Below the pieces are notes generated by a model that was not told the origin of the DNA, did no database searches, and saw nothing but the letters and a program-made list of their open reading frames with translations. From Nocardioidaceae bacterium (GTDB taxonomy: Bacteria > Actinomycetota > Actinomycetes > Propionibacteriales > Nocardioidaceae), in the NCBI GenBank assembly GCA_025934895.1, contig JAICWH010000028.1, positions 1 through 34,516 of the forward strand: a DNA stretch of 34,516 nt, read 5' to 3'. The position numbers and the translations under genes are program-made. Below are positions 1 through 8,121 of this stretch, in pieces. The first letter of the stretch is position 1; the number at the start of each line of letters is the position of its first letter.

Positions 1-150
1 CGTCGCCGAGCAGAACTCCGCGATCTCCTCGGCCGTGCCCGGCTCCTGGCCACCGAACTGGTTGCACGGCACCCCGACGACGGTGAACCCGCGGTCGGCG
101 TACTTCTCGTGCAGTGCCTCGAGCGCGGAGTGCTGCGGGGTGAGGCCGCA
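1..150 (-). CDS. Glutathione peroxidase family protein, partial
   Basis: Read on the minus strand, the 50 codons from 150 to 1 begin CGLTPQHSALEALHEKY and continue to PCNQFGGQEPG, the catalytic-Cys loop and the second signature of the thiol peroxidase (GPx) family. These enzymes reduce hydroperoxides using thioredoxin or glutathione. The C-terminal half lies outside the window. Upstream of the catalytic Cys (codon 150-148) the same frame stays open past position 240 but has no ATG, GTG or TTG and does not look like the usual N-terminal strand. A different frame opens with an ATG at 239 and reads TVFGAATASICG, weakly like a GPx N-terminus, so a small deletion or frameshift near 150-165 is possible. 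The family call is firm; whether the gene is intact is not. Confidence 0.75.
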
Positions 151-226
151 CAGGCTACGGCGAGCCCTGCCGAAGTCGCAGAACGTCGAATGCCGCAGAT
201 GGATGCCGTGGCGGCGCCAAACACGG

Positions 227-232
227 TTGACT
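227..232 (+). promoter_or_regulatory. Possible -10 box of the ABC transporter operon
   Basis: TTGACT ends 5 nt before the ATG at 238. The adjacent GGAG lies too close to the ATG for a normal ribosome binding site, so a leaderless transcript is the better explanation. The box is weak compared with others in the window. Confidence 0.35.
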
Positions 233-237
233 GGAGC

Positions 238-1161
238 ATGATCACAGTTGACGGGGTTACCAAGACGTACGGCGCCTTCCTGGCCGTCGATGACGTGTCC
301 TTCACGTGCCGGCCAGGTCAGGTCACCGGGTTCCTGGGACCGAACGGCGCCGGCAAGTCCACCACGATGCGCATCATGGTCGGCCTCACCCCGGCCAGCC
401 GTGGACGTGTCACGATCGGCGGCCACCGCTACCCGGACCTACCGAACCCCGGACGACACGTCGGCGTGCTGCTCGACGCGTCGGCCCAGCACGCCGGACG
501 CACCGGCCGTGAGGTGCTCACCATCGGCGCCGTGACCATGGGACTGTCGATGTCCCGCGTCGACGAGATGCTCGAGCTCGTCTCGCTCTCGCAGAGCGAG
601 GCCAAGCGCCGAGTGAAGAACTACTCGCTCGGGATGCGGCAGCGGCTCGGCATCGCGCACGCGCTGCTCGGCGACCCGGCCATCCTGATCCTCGACGAGC
701 CGGCCAACGGCCTCGACCCGGCCGGCATCCACTGGATGCGCGGGCTGCTGCGGGAGTACGCCGAGCACGGTGGCACGGTCTGCCTGTCCTCCCACCTCCT
801 GCACGAGGTGGAGAGGATCGCCGACGAGCTGATCCTGATCGGGCACGGCAGGATCGTCGCGCAGGGCACGAAGCAGGAGCTGCTGCACGCTCGCGGTGCC
901 TACGTCAGGGCGGTCGAGCGCGAGGAGCTGCTCGACGCCCTGCATCGCGAGGGCATCACCGCCGTGCCCTCGGGGGACGGTCTGCGCAGCGACGCGGAGG
1001 CGATCCAGATCGGCAGGGTCGCCGCCACCAACAACATCACCCTCGTCGAGCTCCGTCCGGCCGACAGTGCGGGCCTCGAGGAGCTGTTCCTCGAGCTCAC
1101 CGCCGACTCCCAGCGCGACACCACCTCCGTCGCCGTACCCACCGAAGGAGCAGTAATATGA
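238..1161 (+). CDS. ABC transporter ATP-binding protein
   Basis: A 307-residue nucleotide-binding subunit of an ABC-2 type exporter (BcrA/CcmA-like). It shows Walker A GPNGAGKST at residues 34-42, the ABC signature YSLGMRQR at 129-136, Walker B ILILDEP at 149-155 and the switch His in SSH at 184-186, followed by the roughly 90-residue C-terminal extension usual for this subgroup. The start at 238 (MITVDGVTKTYG) is where family similarity begins; a longer in-frame extension upstream has no family features. Its stop overlaps the start of the permease by 4 nt (ATGA), so the two are co-translated. The cargo cannot be told from sequence; relatives export lipids or peptide antibiotics. Confidence 0.93.
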   Translation: MITVDGVTKTYGAFLAVDDVSFTCRPGQVTGFLGPNGAGKSTTMRIMVGLTPASRGRVTIGGHRYPDLPNPGRHVGVLLDASAQHAGRTGREVLTIGAVTMGLSMSRVDEMLELVSLSQSEAKRRVKNYSLGMRQRLGIAHALLGDPAILILDEPANGLDPAGIHWMRGLLREYAEHGGTVCLSSHLLHEVERIADELILIGHGRIVAQGTKQELLHARGAYVRAVEREELLDALHREGITAVPSGDGLRSDAEAIQIGRVAATNNITLVELRPADSAGLEELFLELTADSQRDTTSVAVPTEGAVI

Positions 1162-1940
1162 GCACCGCCAGCTCCCAACCGACGACCCTCGACGTCTCGA
1201 GAACCCCCCGGATCGGGTTCGCGACGCTGCTGCGGGTCGAGTTGCGCAAGCTGGTCGACACCCGCGCGAGCCGGTGGCTGCTGATCGCCATCGCGGTCGT
1301 CACCGCGGGCATCGTGGTGATCTTCTTCCTGGCCTCGAGCCGCAACGACCGGACCTTCGCCAACCTGACCGGCGCGACAGGGATCCTGCAGAGCTACCTG
1401 CTGCCGGTGCTCCCGATCATGCTGGTCACCAGCGAGTGGTCGCAGCGCACGGCCCTGACCACCTTCACGCTGGTGCCGAGCAGGGCCAAGGTCGTGCTCG
1501 CGAAGGTCGTCGTCTCGCTCCTCGCCGGGCTCGCGGCCGTGTGCCTGGCGTTCGCCCTGGCCGCGGTCGGGGCGCTGGTGGGAGGCGCTCCGCATCCCTT
1601 CAGCGGTGCCGGTGCCGACTGGTTCGGCAGGTTCACGATGCTGGAGTCCATGGGGATCCTCCAGGGCCTTGCGTTCGGCCTGCTGTTCCTGAACTCCGCG
1701 GCTGCCATCGTCGTCTACCTGGTGGTGCCCATCGCGTTCAGCATCATCGCCAACGTCTGGACGGCGCTGCGGCACGCCGCACCCTGGATCGACCTCGGCA
1801 CCGCGCAGACTCCCTTCCAGAACCCGAACGTCAACGTGCACGGTCACGACTGGCTGCACCTGGCGAGCGCCTCCGCCATCTGGATCCTTCTGCCCTTCGT
1901 CCTCGGGCTGGTGCGGGTGCTCCGTGCCGAGGTGAAGTGA
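1158..1940 (+). CDS. ABC-2 family permease
   Basis: A 260-residue membrane protein, the partner of the upstream ATPase. After a cytoplasmic N-terminus of about 40 residues there are about six hydrophobic segments: near residues 42-60 (LLIAIAVVTAGIVVIFFLA), 77-93, 113-137, 157-180, 182-200 and the C-terminal stretch ending VLGLVRVLRAEVK. This matches the short ABC-2 permeases that dimerise and pair with one ATPase type. No substrate-binding protein or other subunit is adjacent, which fits an exporter. The ATG overlaps the ATPase stop. Confidence 0.88.
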   Translation: MSTASSQPTTLDVSRTPRIGFATLLRVELRKLVDTRASRWLLIAIAVVTAGIVVIFFLASSRNDRTFANLTGATGILQSYLLPVLPIMLVTSEWSQRTALTTFTLVPSRAKVVLAKVVVSLLAGLAAVCLAFALAAVGALVGGAPHPFSGAGADWFGRFTMLESMGILQGLAFGLLFLNSAAAIVVYLVVPIAFSIIANVWTALRHAAPWIDLGTAQTPFQNPNVNVHGHDWLHLASASAIWILLPFVLGLVRVLRAEVK

Positions 1941-1966
1941 CCGCCGCCCCCGCCGCGGCCCTGCTG

Positions 1967-2108
1967 CTGATTACCAGGGGATGCAGGCGGATTGGCACTT
2001 CCCATGGGTCATGACCCGTGGGGAGCGCCAGTTCGCCATGGGGAGTGCGGTGGGTCGTGGCGACGAGCCATGGGGAGCGCCAAACGTCCTGCATACCCTG
2101 GTAATCAG
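1967..2108. repeat. 142-bp MITE-like element with terminal inverted repeats
   Basis: The ends form inverted repeats: CTGATTACCAGGG begins the element and reappears reverse-complemented at its right end. The arms match over about 44 bp with 7 mismatches. Inside, a motif like CCATGGGGAGYGCCA occurs four times in both orientations, and a perfect 12-bp palindrome GGGTCATGACCC sits at 2006-2017 within a 40-bp near-palindrome. No target-site duplication is obvious. No protein is encoded. It could be a non-autonomous mobile element or a structured repeat. Confidence 0.7.
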
Positions 2109-2140
2109 TCGGGCACCCAGCCGGGCATGCGACCGCCCGC

Positions 2141-2487
2141 ATCGTCCTCCGGCACCAGCTGTTCACCGAGCACCTCGACGCCGCCCCGAGGACGCACGCG
2201 GCGGGGGCCGAGCTGACGGTGCAGGAGACGCGCGCGTTCCTGACCACGGACGCCGAGCTGCGGGAGATGGTGCGCAAGCACCCGGCGGTAGCGGATGCAG
2301 CACGTCCACGAACGCCAAAGGCGCCGGCTCGGGGTGCTGATGGACGGGGACCGACCAGCCGTGGCTGTTCCACTCGGTGATCAGCCCGCTGCTGAACACC
2401 GGTCTCCTCGACCCGCGCACGGTCGTGGCCCGCGCCGGACGCCACGCGGAGGACCACGACGTCGACCTGGCCAGCGTGGAGGGGTTC
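2141..2487 (+). pseudogene. Degraded cryptochrome/photolyase-related (DPRP family) gene
   Basis: Three pieces of one protein family lie in order but in three different frames. Piece 1 (2141-2290) reads IVLRHQLFTEHLDAAP, like the N-terminal GDQL strand, then AFLTTDAELREMVRKHP. Piece 2 (from about 2295) reads ERQRRRLGVLMDGDRP, like the family motif preceding GGRWNFD. Piece 3 (2353-2487) reads PWLFHSVISPLLNTGLLDP to LASVEGF, like the FAD-domain segment of the iron-sulfur bacterial photolyases (PF04244, Agrobacterium PhrB type). Hundreds of codons between the pieces are missing and the C-terminal half is absent, so this is a dead remnant, not a sequencing frameshift. It lies directly after the inverted-repeat element. 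Confidence 0.75.
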
Positions 2488-2546
2488 GGACCAGCAACCT
2501 GCTCGGCCTGACCCGCGACCTCGGCGGGCCTGCCAGACTCGCGGTC

Positions 2547-3464
2547 ATGGAGACACTGCGCACCCCGGACGACCGGTTCCGGGACCTTCCCGGCTTCGAC
2601 TACCCGCCGGCGTACGCCGAGGTGCCGGACGCCGACGGCGGCACCCTGCGGCTGGCGTACGTCGAGGCGGGCCCGGCCGACGGCCCGGTGGCGCTGCTGC
2701 TGCACGGCGAGCCGAGCTGGTCGTTCCTCTACCGCCACCTGATGGACCAGCTGGCCGCAGCGGGCATCCGAGCCGTCGCTCCGGACCTGGTCGGGTTCGG
2801 CCGCTCCGACAAGCCCGGCCGCATCGAGGACCACTCCTACGCCCGGCACGTGGAGTGGGTGCGGGCACTCGTCTTCGACGAGCTGGACCTGCGCGACGTA
2901 ACCCTCGTCGGCCAGGACTGGGGCGGGCTGCTCGGCCTGCGACTGGTCGCCGAGCACCCGGACCGGTTCGTCCGGGTGGTGGCCTCGAACACCGGCCTGC
3001 CCACCGGGGACCTGGGCATGCCGGAGGTCTGGTGGCGGTTCAGGCGCGCGGTCGAGAAGGCGTCGGCGCTCGACGTCGGCCGGCTGGTCGCCTCGGGCTG
3101 CGTGCGGCCGATGTCCGAGGAGGTGCGGGCGGCGTACGACGCGCCGTACCCGGACGAGACCTTCAAGGCGGGCCCGCGCGCCATGCCGCTGCTGGTGCCG
3201 ACCGCTCCCGACGACCCGGCCACCGAGGCGAACCGCGCTGCCTGGGACACCCTGACCCGTCTGGACCTGCCGTTCCTGGTCGCGTTCAGCGACAGTGACC
3301 CGATCACCGCCGCCATGGCACCGGTCCTGGAGCGCGCCATGCCGGGCGCGAAGGGGCGCGAGCACCCGGTGGTCGCCGGCGCCGGCCACTTCCTGCAGGA
3401 GGACGCCGGACCCGTCCTCGGGCGGCTGGTCGCGGACTTCATGACATCCCCCACCGGGGTGTGA
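2547..3464 (+). CDS. Haloalkane dehalogenase-like alpha/beta hydrolase
   Basis: A 305-residue alpha/beta hydrolase resembling subfamily I haloalkane dehalogenases (DhlA/DhmA), which replace halogen with hydroxyl on haloalkanes. Visible are the oxyanion motif HGEPSW (53-58), the nucleophile elbow GQDWGG with Asp124 and halide-binding Trp125, an acid Asp in FSDSDP (249 or 251) and the catalytic His281 in GAGHF. The paired elbow Asp-Trp is the hallmark separating dehalogenases from epoxide hydrolases and esterases. Start chosen at the ATG at 2547; longer in-frame reading upstream crosses the dead photolyase gene. A strong hairpin follows the stop. Substrate unknown; the natural role may be detoxification. 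Confidence 0.85.
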   Translation: METLRTPDDRFRDLPGFDYPPAYAEVPDADGGTLRLAYVEAGPADGPVALLLHGEPSWSFLYRHLMDQLAAAGIRAVAPDLVGFGRSDKPGRIEDHSYARHVEWVRALVFDELDLRDVTLVGQDWGGLLGLRLVAEHPDRFVRVVASNTGLPTGDLGMPEVWWRFRRAVEKASALDVGRLVASGCVRPMSEEVRAAYDAPYPDETFKAGPRAMPLLVPTAPDDPATEANRAAWDTLTRLDLPFLVAFSDSDPITAAMAPVLERAMPGAKGREHPVVAGAGHFLQEDAGPVLGRLVADFMTSPTGV

Positions 3465-3481
3465 GAGCCCCCGGGGCGGGT

Positions 3482-3515
3482 AGGGAAAGAGGTTGGTAGC
3501 GCCGACCCTTTCCCT
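3482..3515 (+). terminator. Hairpin after the dehalogenase gene
   Basis: AGGGAAAG at 3482-3489 pairs perfectly with CTTTCCCT at 3508-3515, and the inner GGTTGG pairs with CCGACC around a 5-nt loop. No U-tract follows, as is common in actinobacteria. It lies 8 nt before the ribosome binding site of the next gene, so it could also act on that gene. Confidence 0.55.
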
Positions 3516-3532
3516 TCGGCTTGGGAGTCCGG

Positions 3533-4801
3533 ATGATGGCCAGCAGCACGCGCACACCCCTCACCGCCGACCAGCGCAACTCCTTCACGGCGGCCCTGCT
3601 GGGCTGGACGATGGACGCGTTCGACTACTTCATCGTGGTCCTGGTCTACGCCGACATCGCCGCGGACTTCGGCACCTCGAAGGAGAAGGTGGCCCTGCTG
3701 ACCACGGCCACCCTGCTGATGCGCCCGGTCGGCGCCCTGCTGTTCGGGTTGTGGGCGGACCGGGTCGGGCGCCGGGTCCCGCTGATCGTGGACGTGCTGC
3801 TCTACTCCACCGTCGGCTTCCTGTGCGCCTTCGCTCCGAACCTCACCGTCCTGCTGGTGCTGCGGGTGATCTACGGCATCGGGATGGGCGGTGAGTGGGG
3901 CCTCGGGGCGGCGCTCGCCATGGAGAAGATCCCGCGTGAGCGGCGGGGCTTCTTCTCCGGTCTCCTGCAGGAGGGCTACTCCTTCGGCTACCTGCTGGCC
4001 GCCGTGGCCTACCTCGTGGTCAGCCAGGTGTTCGGGCTGTCCTGGCGGTGGCTGTTCGCGCTCTCCATCATCCCGGCCCTGATCAGCCTGCTGATCCGCA
4101 CCCGCGTCGAGGAGTCGGAGGTGTGGAAGGAGAGCAAGGAGCAGATGCGCATCACCGAGACCGGTTTCCGGGACGTGTTGCTCAACGTCAGGGTGCTGCG
4201 CCGGTTCGCCTACCTGATCCTGCTGATGACGGCGTTCAACTGGATGAGCCATGGCACGCAGGACGTCTACCCCACGTTCCTCAAGGCCACCGACCAGGGC
4301 GGCGCCGGGCTCTCGGAGTCCACGGCGCTGACCATCGCTGTGATCTACAACGTCGGCGCGATCATCGGCGGGATGACGTTCGGGAGCCTCTCCGAGCGTT
4401 TCGGCCGGCGTCACACGATCGCCTTCTGCGCCGTGATCGGGCTGCCGATCGTGCCGCTGTTCGCCTACTCGACCACGGCCGCGATGCTGTGCCTGGGCGC
4501 ATTCCTGATGCAGGTCGTGGTCCAGGGTGCGTGGGGCGTCATCCCTGCGCACCTGACCGAGATGTCCCCCGACGCCGTCCGCGGCTTCTACCCCGGGGTG
4601 ACCTACCAGCTGGGCAACGTGTTCGCCGCGCTCAACCTGCCGATCCAGGAGCACCTCGCGGCGTCGCACGGCTATCCCTTCGCGCTCGCGGTGACGATCG
4701 TGCCCGTGCTGGTGGTCGTGGCAACCGTCGTGCTGCTCGGCAAGGAGGCGAAGGGCGTGGAGTTCGGAAAGGCACCCACGGGGGTCGCGGCGAGCGGCTG
4801 A
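3533..4801 (+). CDS. MFS transporter, SHS/AAHS-like (carboxylate:H+ symport type)
   Basis: A 422-residue major facilitator with about 12 membrane spans. The N-terminal half has [15 protein letters not shown] in helix 1, the loop signature [10 protein letters not shown], and the stretch [20 protein letters not shown], typical of sialate/lactate (SHS) and aromatic-acid (AAHS) proton symporters. The second loop signature is [11 protein letters not shown]. The start at 3533 is preceded by GGGAG at 3523-3527; an in-frame TTG at 3521 overlaps that site and is less likely. Substrate is inferred only as a small organic acid. It stands alone, convergent with the VOC gene. Confidence 0.85.
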   Translation: MMASSTRTPLTADQRNSFTAALLGWTMDAFDYFIVVLVYADIAADFGTSKEKVALLTTATLLMRPVGALLFGLWADRVGRRVPLIVDVLLYSTVGFLCAFAPNLTVLLVLRVIYGIGMGGEWGLGAALAMEKIPRERRGFFSGLLQEGYSFGYLLAAVAYLVVSQVFGLSWRWLFALSIIPALISLLIRTRVEESEVWKESKEQMRITETGFRDVLLNVRVLRRFAYLILLMTAFNWMSHGTQDVYPTFLKATDQGGAGLSESTALTIAVIYNVGAIIGGMTFGSLSERFGRRHTIAFCAVIGLPIVPLFAYSTTAAMLCLGAFLMQVVVQGAWGVIPAHLTEMSPDAVRGFYPGVTYQLGNVFAALNLPIQEHLAASHGYPFALAVTIVPVLVVVATVVLLGKEAKGVEFGKAPTGVAASG

Positions 4802-4812
4802 AAGCCCCTCCG

Positions 4813-4832
4813 GGTGCGCCGACTCTCGCACC
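4813..4832. terminator. Candidate terminator between convergent genes
   Basis: GGTGCG and CGCACC form a 6-bp stem with an 8-nt loop in the gap between the MFS gene and the opposing VOC gene. Confidence 0.4.
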
Positions 4833-4881
4833 GTCCGGCCCGACAGGGTCACGGATGGAGCGCTCGCCCGGTGCGGCCCGG

Positions 4882-5562
4882 TCAGGTCAGGAAGGCGCAG
4901 AACTCGTTCCCGTCGGGGTCCGCCATCACGCTCCAGCGGATCTCGTTGTCCTGTGCTCGCAGCACGACGGCTCCGGCATCGACGACGGCATCCAGGTCGG
5001 TGGTCCTGACGTCGAGGTGCACGCGGTTCTTCACGGTCTTGGGCTCGGGCACCGGCGCGAACACGAGCGAGTCGAACGGGGCCCCGGCGATGTCGGCGAC
5101 GGACGCGAAGCCGCGGCCACTGTCGACGGCCTGGGCGCCCAGCACGTCGGCCCACCAGGTGGCGATGCGGAGCGCGTGCCGGGGGGAGTCGCCGGTGTCG
5201 ACGCCGATCTCGTAGAGCCGTCGGCTGATCTCCCCGTCCCGCACGAACGCACAGAACTCGCCGCCTTCGGGGTCCGCCATCAGGGTCCAGCGGAACGAGT
5301 CCGCGTCCAGGACGGTGGCCCCGAGCCGCTCGAGCTCCTCGACGGAGCCGGTGTTCACGTCGAGGTGCATGCGGTGCTTGGCAGTCTTGGGCTCCGGCAC
5401 CTGGTTGACCCAGATCGTGTGCTCGCTGGTCGGTCCGGTGAGGTGCGCGCCGCCGTCGTCGTGCCTGTGGGGCTCGAGGCCCAGGGCGGCGGCCCAGAAC
5501 GTCCCCAGCGCGCCGGCGTCGACGGCGTCGATGCAGAGGTCCTTGTAGGTCACCAGCGCCAT
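4882..5562 (-). CDS. Two-domain VOC (glyoxalase/bleomycin-resistance-like) protein
   Basis: A 226-residue protein made of two similar VOC units. Domain 1 starts MALVTYKDLCIDA and has EPKTAKHRMHLDV and LMADPEGGEFCAF; domain 2 starts near ALRIATWWADVLG and has EPKTVKNRVHLDV and VMADPDGNEFCAF, the C-terminal end of the protein. The repeated NRVHLDV and DPxGxEFC motifs mark the CATRA/glyoxalase-like branch common in actinobacteria. The ATG at 5562 is chosen over upstream codons because a leaderless -10 lies 7 nt before it. The metal-binding His/Glu pattern is incomplete, so an enzymatic role is not assured; ligand binding or resistance are alternatives. Confidence 0.85.
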   Translation of the reverse strand: MALVTYKDLCIDAVDAGALGTFWAAALGLEPHRHDDGGAHLTGPTSEHTIWVNQVPEPKTAKHRMHLDVNTGSVEELERLGATVLDADSFRWTLMADPEGGEFCAFVRDGEISRRLYEIGVDTGDSPRHALRIATWWADVLGAQAVDSGRGFASVADIAGAPFDSLVFAPVPEPKTVKNRVHLDVRTTDLDAVVDAGAVVLRAQDNEIRWSVMADPDGNEFCAFLT

Positions 5563-5569
5563 GCATGTC

Positions 5570-5575
5570 ACCCTA
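5570..5575 (-). promoter_or_regulatory. -10 box of the VOC gene
   Basis: On the minus strand TAGGGT ends 7 nt before the ATG at 5562, consistent with a leaderless transcript. Confidence 0.6.
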
Positions 5576-5669
5576 GGCCGCCCCTCCCGACCCGGCGCAT
5601 CCGCAGGCGTCCAGGGGCGGCGGGCCGCAGGGTGCGACGCCTCGCCGGGCGTGCGGCAGACTTCCGTCC

Positions 5670-6758
5670 ATGAGCCGTGTCGTCTACCTGCACGTCGGGT
5701 CGCCGAAGACCGGCACGACCTACCTGCAGGACCGGCTCGCACTCAACAAGGCCTCGCTGAGCCACCGCCGGGTGCACTACCCACTCTCGCTGCACGCCAG
5801 CCAGTTCCGGCCCGCCCTTGACCTCCTGCAGATGCCCTGGGGTGGGCTGCAGCTGGACGTCGATGGGGAGTGGAACGCGCTGACCGCCCGGGTACGCCGG
5901 CTGAGCGGCACCGTCATCATCTCGCACGAGATCCTCGCGGCCGCCAAGCCGGCCCAGGTGCGCCGCGCGATGGCCGGACTGGCAGGGAGCGAGGTGCACC
6001 TCGTGCTCTCCGCCCGCGACCTGGCCCGGCAGATCCCCGCGGAGTGGCAGGAGGGCGTCAAGCACCAGCGCAAGGTGAGCTACGCCGGGTTCCTCCGGCA
6101 GGTGCAGACGTCCAGGCGAGACCGGCCGAGCCTGTGGTTCTGGCGGGTGCAGAGCCTTCCGGACGTGCTCGGTCGGTGGTCGCGCGGGCTGCCGCCGGAG
6201 CGCGTGCACCTGGTGACGGTCCCCCAGGACGGCGCTCCTCGCAACCAGCTGTGGGAGCGCTACTGCCGGGCCTTCGGCATCGACCCCGCCTGGGCCCCCC
6301 GGGAGTCCGTGCGTGACAACGTCTCGATCGGGGCGGCGGAGACCTTTCTCCTGCGGAGGCTCAACCGGCGGCTGCGCCAGGCGGGCCTGTCCTCGGAGGA
6401 GTACCGCAGGCTGATCCGTGAGGTGGTGGTCCACCAGACGATGGCGAAGCGACCGCACATGACCCGGGTGACCCTGCCTCCGGCTGCGTTCCCGTGGGCC
6501 GCCGAGGTGGCCGAGGAGTGGGTCCGGTGGGTCCGGGGCTCGGGGATCGACGTGATCGGCGACGTCGAGGACCTCCGTCCGGTGCCGGTGCCGGACCAGC
6601 GCTGGGTGAACCCGGACCGTCCGCGGCGCCCCGAGATGGTCGACGCGGCCGTCGACGCACTGGTGGCGCTGGCGCTGGAGGCCGCCAAGCGCCCGGACCC
6701 CAACGAGCTGCTGACTGCCAAGCTCACCCGGGCAGCCCGCCGGCTGCGGCTCCGGTGA
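5670..6758 (+). CDS. Sulfotransferase family protein (first copy)
   Basis: A 362-residue P-loop protein of the PAPS-dependent sulfotransferase superfamily. The 5'-phosphosulfate loop is GSPKTGTTYLQ at residues 10-20, and the 3'-phosphate-binding strand is VLSARDLARQ, with Arg116-Asp117. The conserved SHEIL at about 85-89 follows. It is closely similar to the gene at 8118 throughout, including PWGGL, IPAEWQ and RVHLVTVP. A CAGACT box lies about 7 nt before the ATG. Two genes of this kind flanking a third related one suggest a shared pathway modifying a cell-surface glycan or lipid, but acceptor and even sulfotransfer are inferred from family only. Confidence 0.85.
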   Translation: MSRVVYLHVGSPKTGTTYLQDRLALNKASLSHRRVHYPLSLHASQFRPALDLLQMPWGGLQLDVDGEWNALTARVRRLSGTVIISHEILAAAKPAQVRRAMAGLAGSEVHLVLSARDLARQIPAEWQEGVKHQRKVSYAGFLRQVQTSRRDRPSLWFWRVQSLPDVLGRWSRGLPPERVHLVTVPQDGAPRNQLWERYCRAFGIDPAWAPRESVRDNVSIGAAETFLLRRLNRRLRQAGLSSEEYRRLIREVVVHQTMAKRPHMTRVTLPPAAFPWAAEVAEEWVRWVRGSGIDVIGDVEDLRPVPVPDQRWVNPDRPRRPEMVDAAVDALVALALEAAKRPDPNELLTAKLTRAARRLRLR

Positions 6759-6780
6759 CCCGTGCCGGGGCGAGGCCGCC

Positions 6781-6834
6781 CAGTGGGTGACCCAGTGGGT
6801 GACCCGGTGGGTGACCGGGTGGGTGACCGGTGGG
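6781..6834. repeat. 12-bp tandem repeat, about 4.5 copies
   Basis: Consecutive units are CAGTGGGTGACC twice, CGGTGGGTGACC, GGGTGGGTGACC and a partial GGTGGG. The array lies between the first sulfotransferase gene and the next start codon and ends at that gene's ribosome binding site. Copy number is probably variable. Confidence 0.85.
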
Positions 6835-6843
6835 AGGTCGGCC

Positions 6844-8121
6844 GTGAGTGAGCCCGGGCCCTACGAGCGGTCGGTGTGGTCCTGGCAGCGGCACCTGGCC
6901 GCCGGCGGGAGCACCTGCTGGCGGGACTGGGTCGCTCGAGGCGACGTCGCCGCCGCAGCGCCGGTGCCGGCAGGTTGGTCGCCGCCGGGTGCGGCCCAGC
7001 TCGAGGTCCTGCGCCGGGTGGCCGTCCGCGGGGAGCTGGCCGGTGCCGCCCTGGGCGTCTTCGCGGACCTGGTGACCCGTCGCTCCGGACCCGGACGAGG
7101 ACTCGCACAGCAACCGTTGCGCTGGCCGGACGCCGATGCTGCGGAGACCGCTGGTGCCGCAGGACGCCGGTTCGGGGCCCCGCCGGTCGACCCCTCCGAG
7201 GTGCCCGCCGAGGAGCTGGTGCGGGTCGGGACCGGGGCGCTCACGGAGCTGCTCCTCGCCCGGACCGCGGAGCACAGCGAGCCCCGGCGCACCCCCCGGC
7301 GGCGCTCGGGCCGGCTGAGGAGGATCCACCGGTCCCGCAGGACGACCCCCTTCGCGCTGGCCGGCGCGCCGGTCACCACGTCCGTCGTACGACGGGCGCT
7401 CGAGGCCGCGGGTCACGCGGAGGGCGCGAGGCCCCGGCTGGCGCTGCTGCTCGCCGAGCCGTTCGACCTGGCCCTCGCCCAGTCCTGGTCGGCCCGGGTC
7501 CAACGGGGTGCCCCGGTGCGCTGGCACGGCTTCGTGGCCCGATGGTCCGGGCGCCGGAGGCTGCCGCCCTCCATGGACCTGCCGGCACTCGCCCGACGGT
7601 GGGCCGACCGGGTGGGTGCGGACAACGTGCACCTCGTCGTGGCGCCGGCCGGCTCCGATGCCGCGATCCGGACGGCCGTCACTCTCCTCGGCGCCGACAC
7701 CAGCGGGCGGCGGCACGGGCCGGGACCGGGCGGTGCACGGGACCTGAGCCCGGCGGCCGTCGACGTCGGGCGACGGGTCAACGCCGTGCTCGGGGTCCGG
7801 GTCGGCGAAGAGCGGCACGCTGCCGTGCTGGGTCGGCTGGTCCCCCTGCTGGAGCAGTCCGGCCCTGGGTCGGCGACGACCGGCCCGGCTCTGACCGTCC
7901 CCCTGTCCGCTCGGGACTGGGCCTTCGGTCGGGCGGCGCAGATCGCCGACGAGCTGAGCGCCGGCGGCTACCCTGTGCACGGATCGCCGGCCGGGGTGCT
8001 TCCCCGGCTCGAGGGCCTGGCGAGCCACCCTCGACGCGAGGACGCTCTGGAGGTCCTCCTCATGGCGTGTGCGCGCCTGGTCCGGCGCGAGGACGGAGTC
8101 GAAGGAACAGTGAGGCGGTGA
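6844..8121 (+). CDS. Sulfotransferase-like protein lacking the P-loop
   Basis: A 425-residue protein with no P-loop or membrane segment. Residues 1-170 are lineage-specific, with FGAPPVDPSEVPAEELVR near 110-127. From about residue 179 the order of features mirrors the flanking sulfotransferases: SVVRRALEAAG (like AQVRRAMAGL), a hydrophobic strand then EPFDLALAQSWSARVQRG (like ARDLARQIPAEWQEGVKH), WHGFVARW, LARRWADRVG and NVHLVVAPAG (like RVHLVTVPQDG). I infer a diverged paralogue that lost PAPS binding, perhaps a regulatory partner. GTG at 6844 is chosen because GGGAGG lies 8 nt upstream; an earlier ATG would translate the tandem repeat. Its stop overlaps the next start (GTGA). Confidence 0.75.
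   Translation: MSEPGPYERSVWSWQRHLAAGGSTCWRDWVARGDVAAAAPVPAGWSPPGAAQLEVLRRVAVRGELAGAALGVFADLVTRRSGPGRGLAQQPLRWPDADAAETAGAAGRRFGAPPVDPSEVPAEELVRVGTGALTELLLARTAEHSEPRRTPRRRSGRLRRIHRSRRTTPFALAGAPVTTSVVRRALEAAGHAEGARPRLALLLAEPFDLALAQSWSARVQRGAPVRWHGFVARWSGRRRLPPSMDLPALARRWADRVGADNVHLVVAPAGSDAAIRTAVTLLGADTSGRRHGPGPGGARDLSPAAVDVGRRVNAVLGVRVGEERHAAVLGRLVPLLEQSGPGSATTGPALTVPLSARDWAFGRAAQIADELSAGGYPVHGSPAGVLPRLEGLASHPRREDALEVLLMACARLVRREDGVEGTVRR

Noticed and set aside
150-240. IS630-like transposase peptide (VNRVWRRHG) upstream of the peroxidase
   Set aside because: Only about nine residues look transposase-like, there are no inverted repeats or further domains, and it is better explained by the shifted peroxidase frame.
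2837-5566. 909-codon minus-strand open frame
   Set aside because: It lies antisense to the dehalogenase and MFS genes. Its composition (runs of Arg, Gly, Pro, His, Gln) is that of an antisense shadow; only the VOC part near 4882-5562, in another frame, is real.
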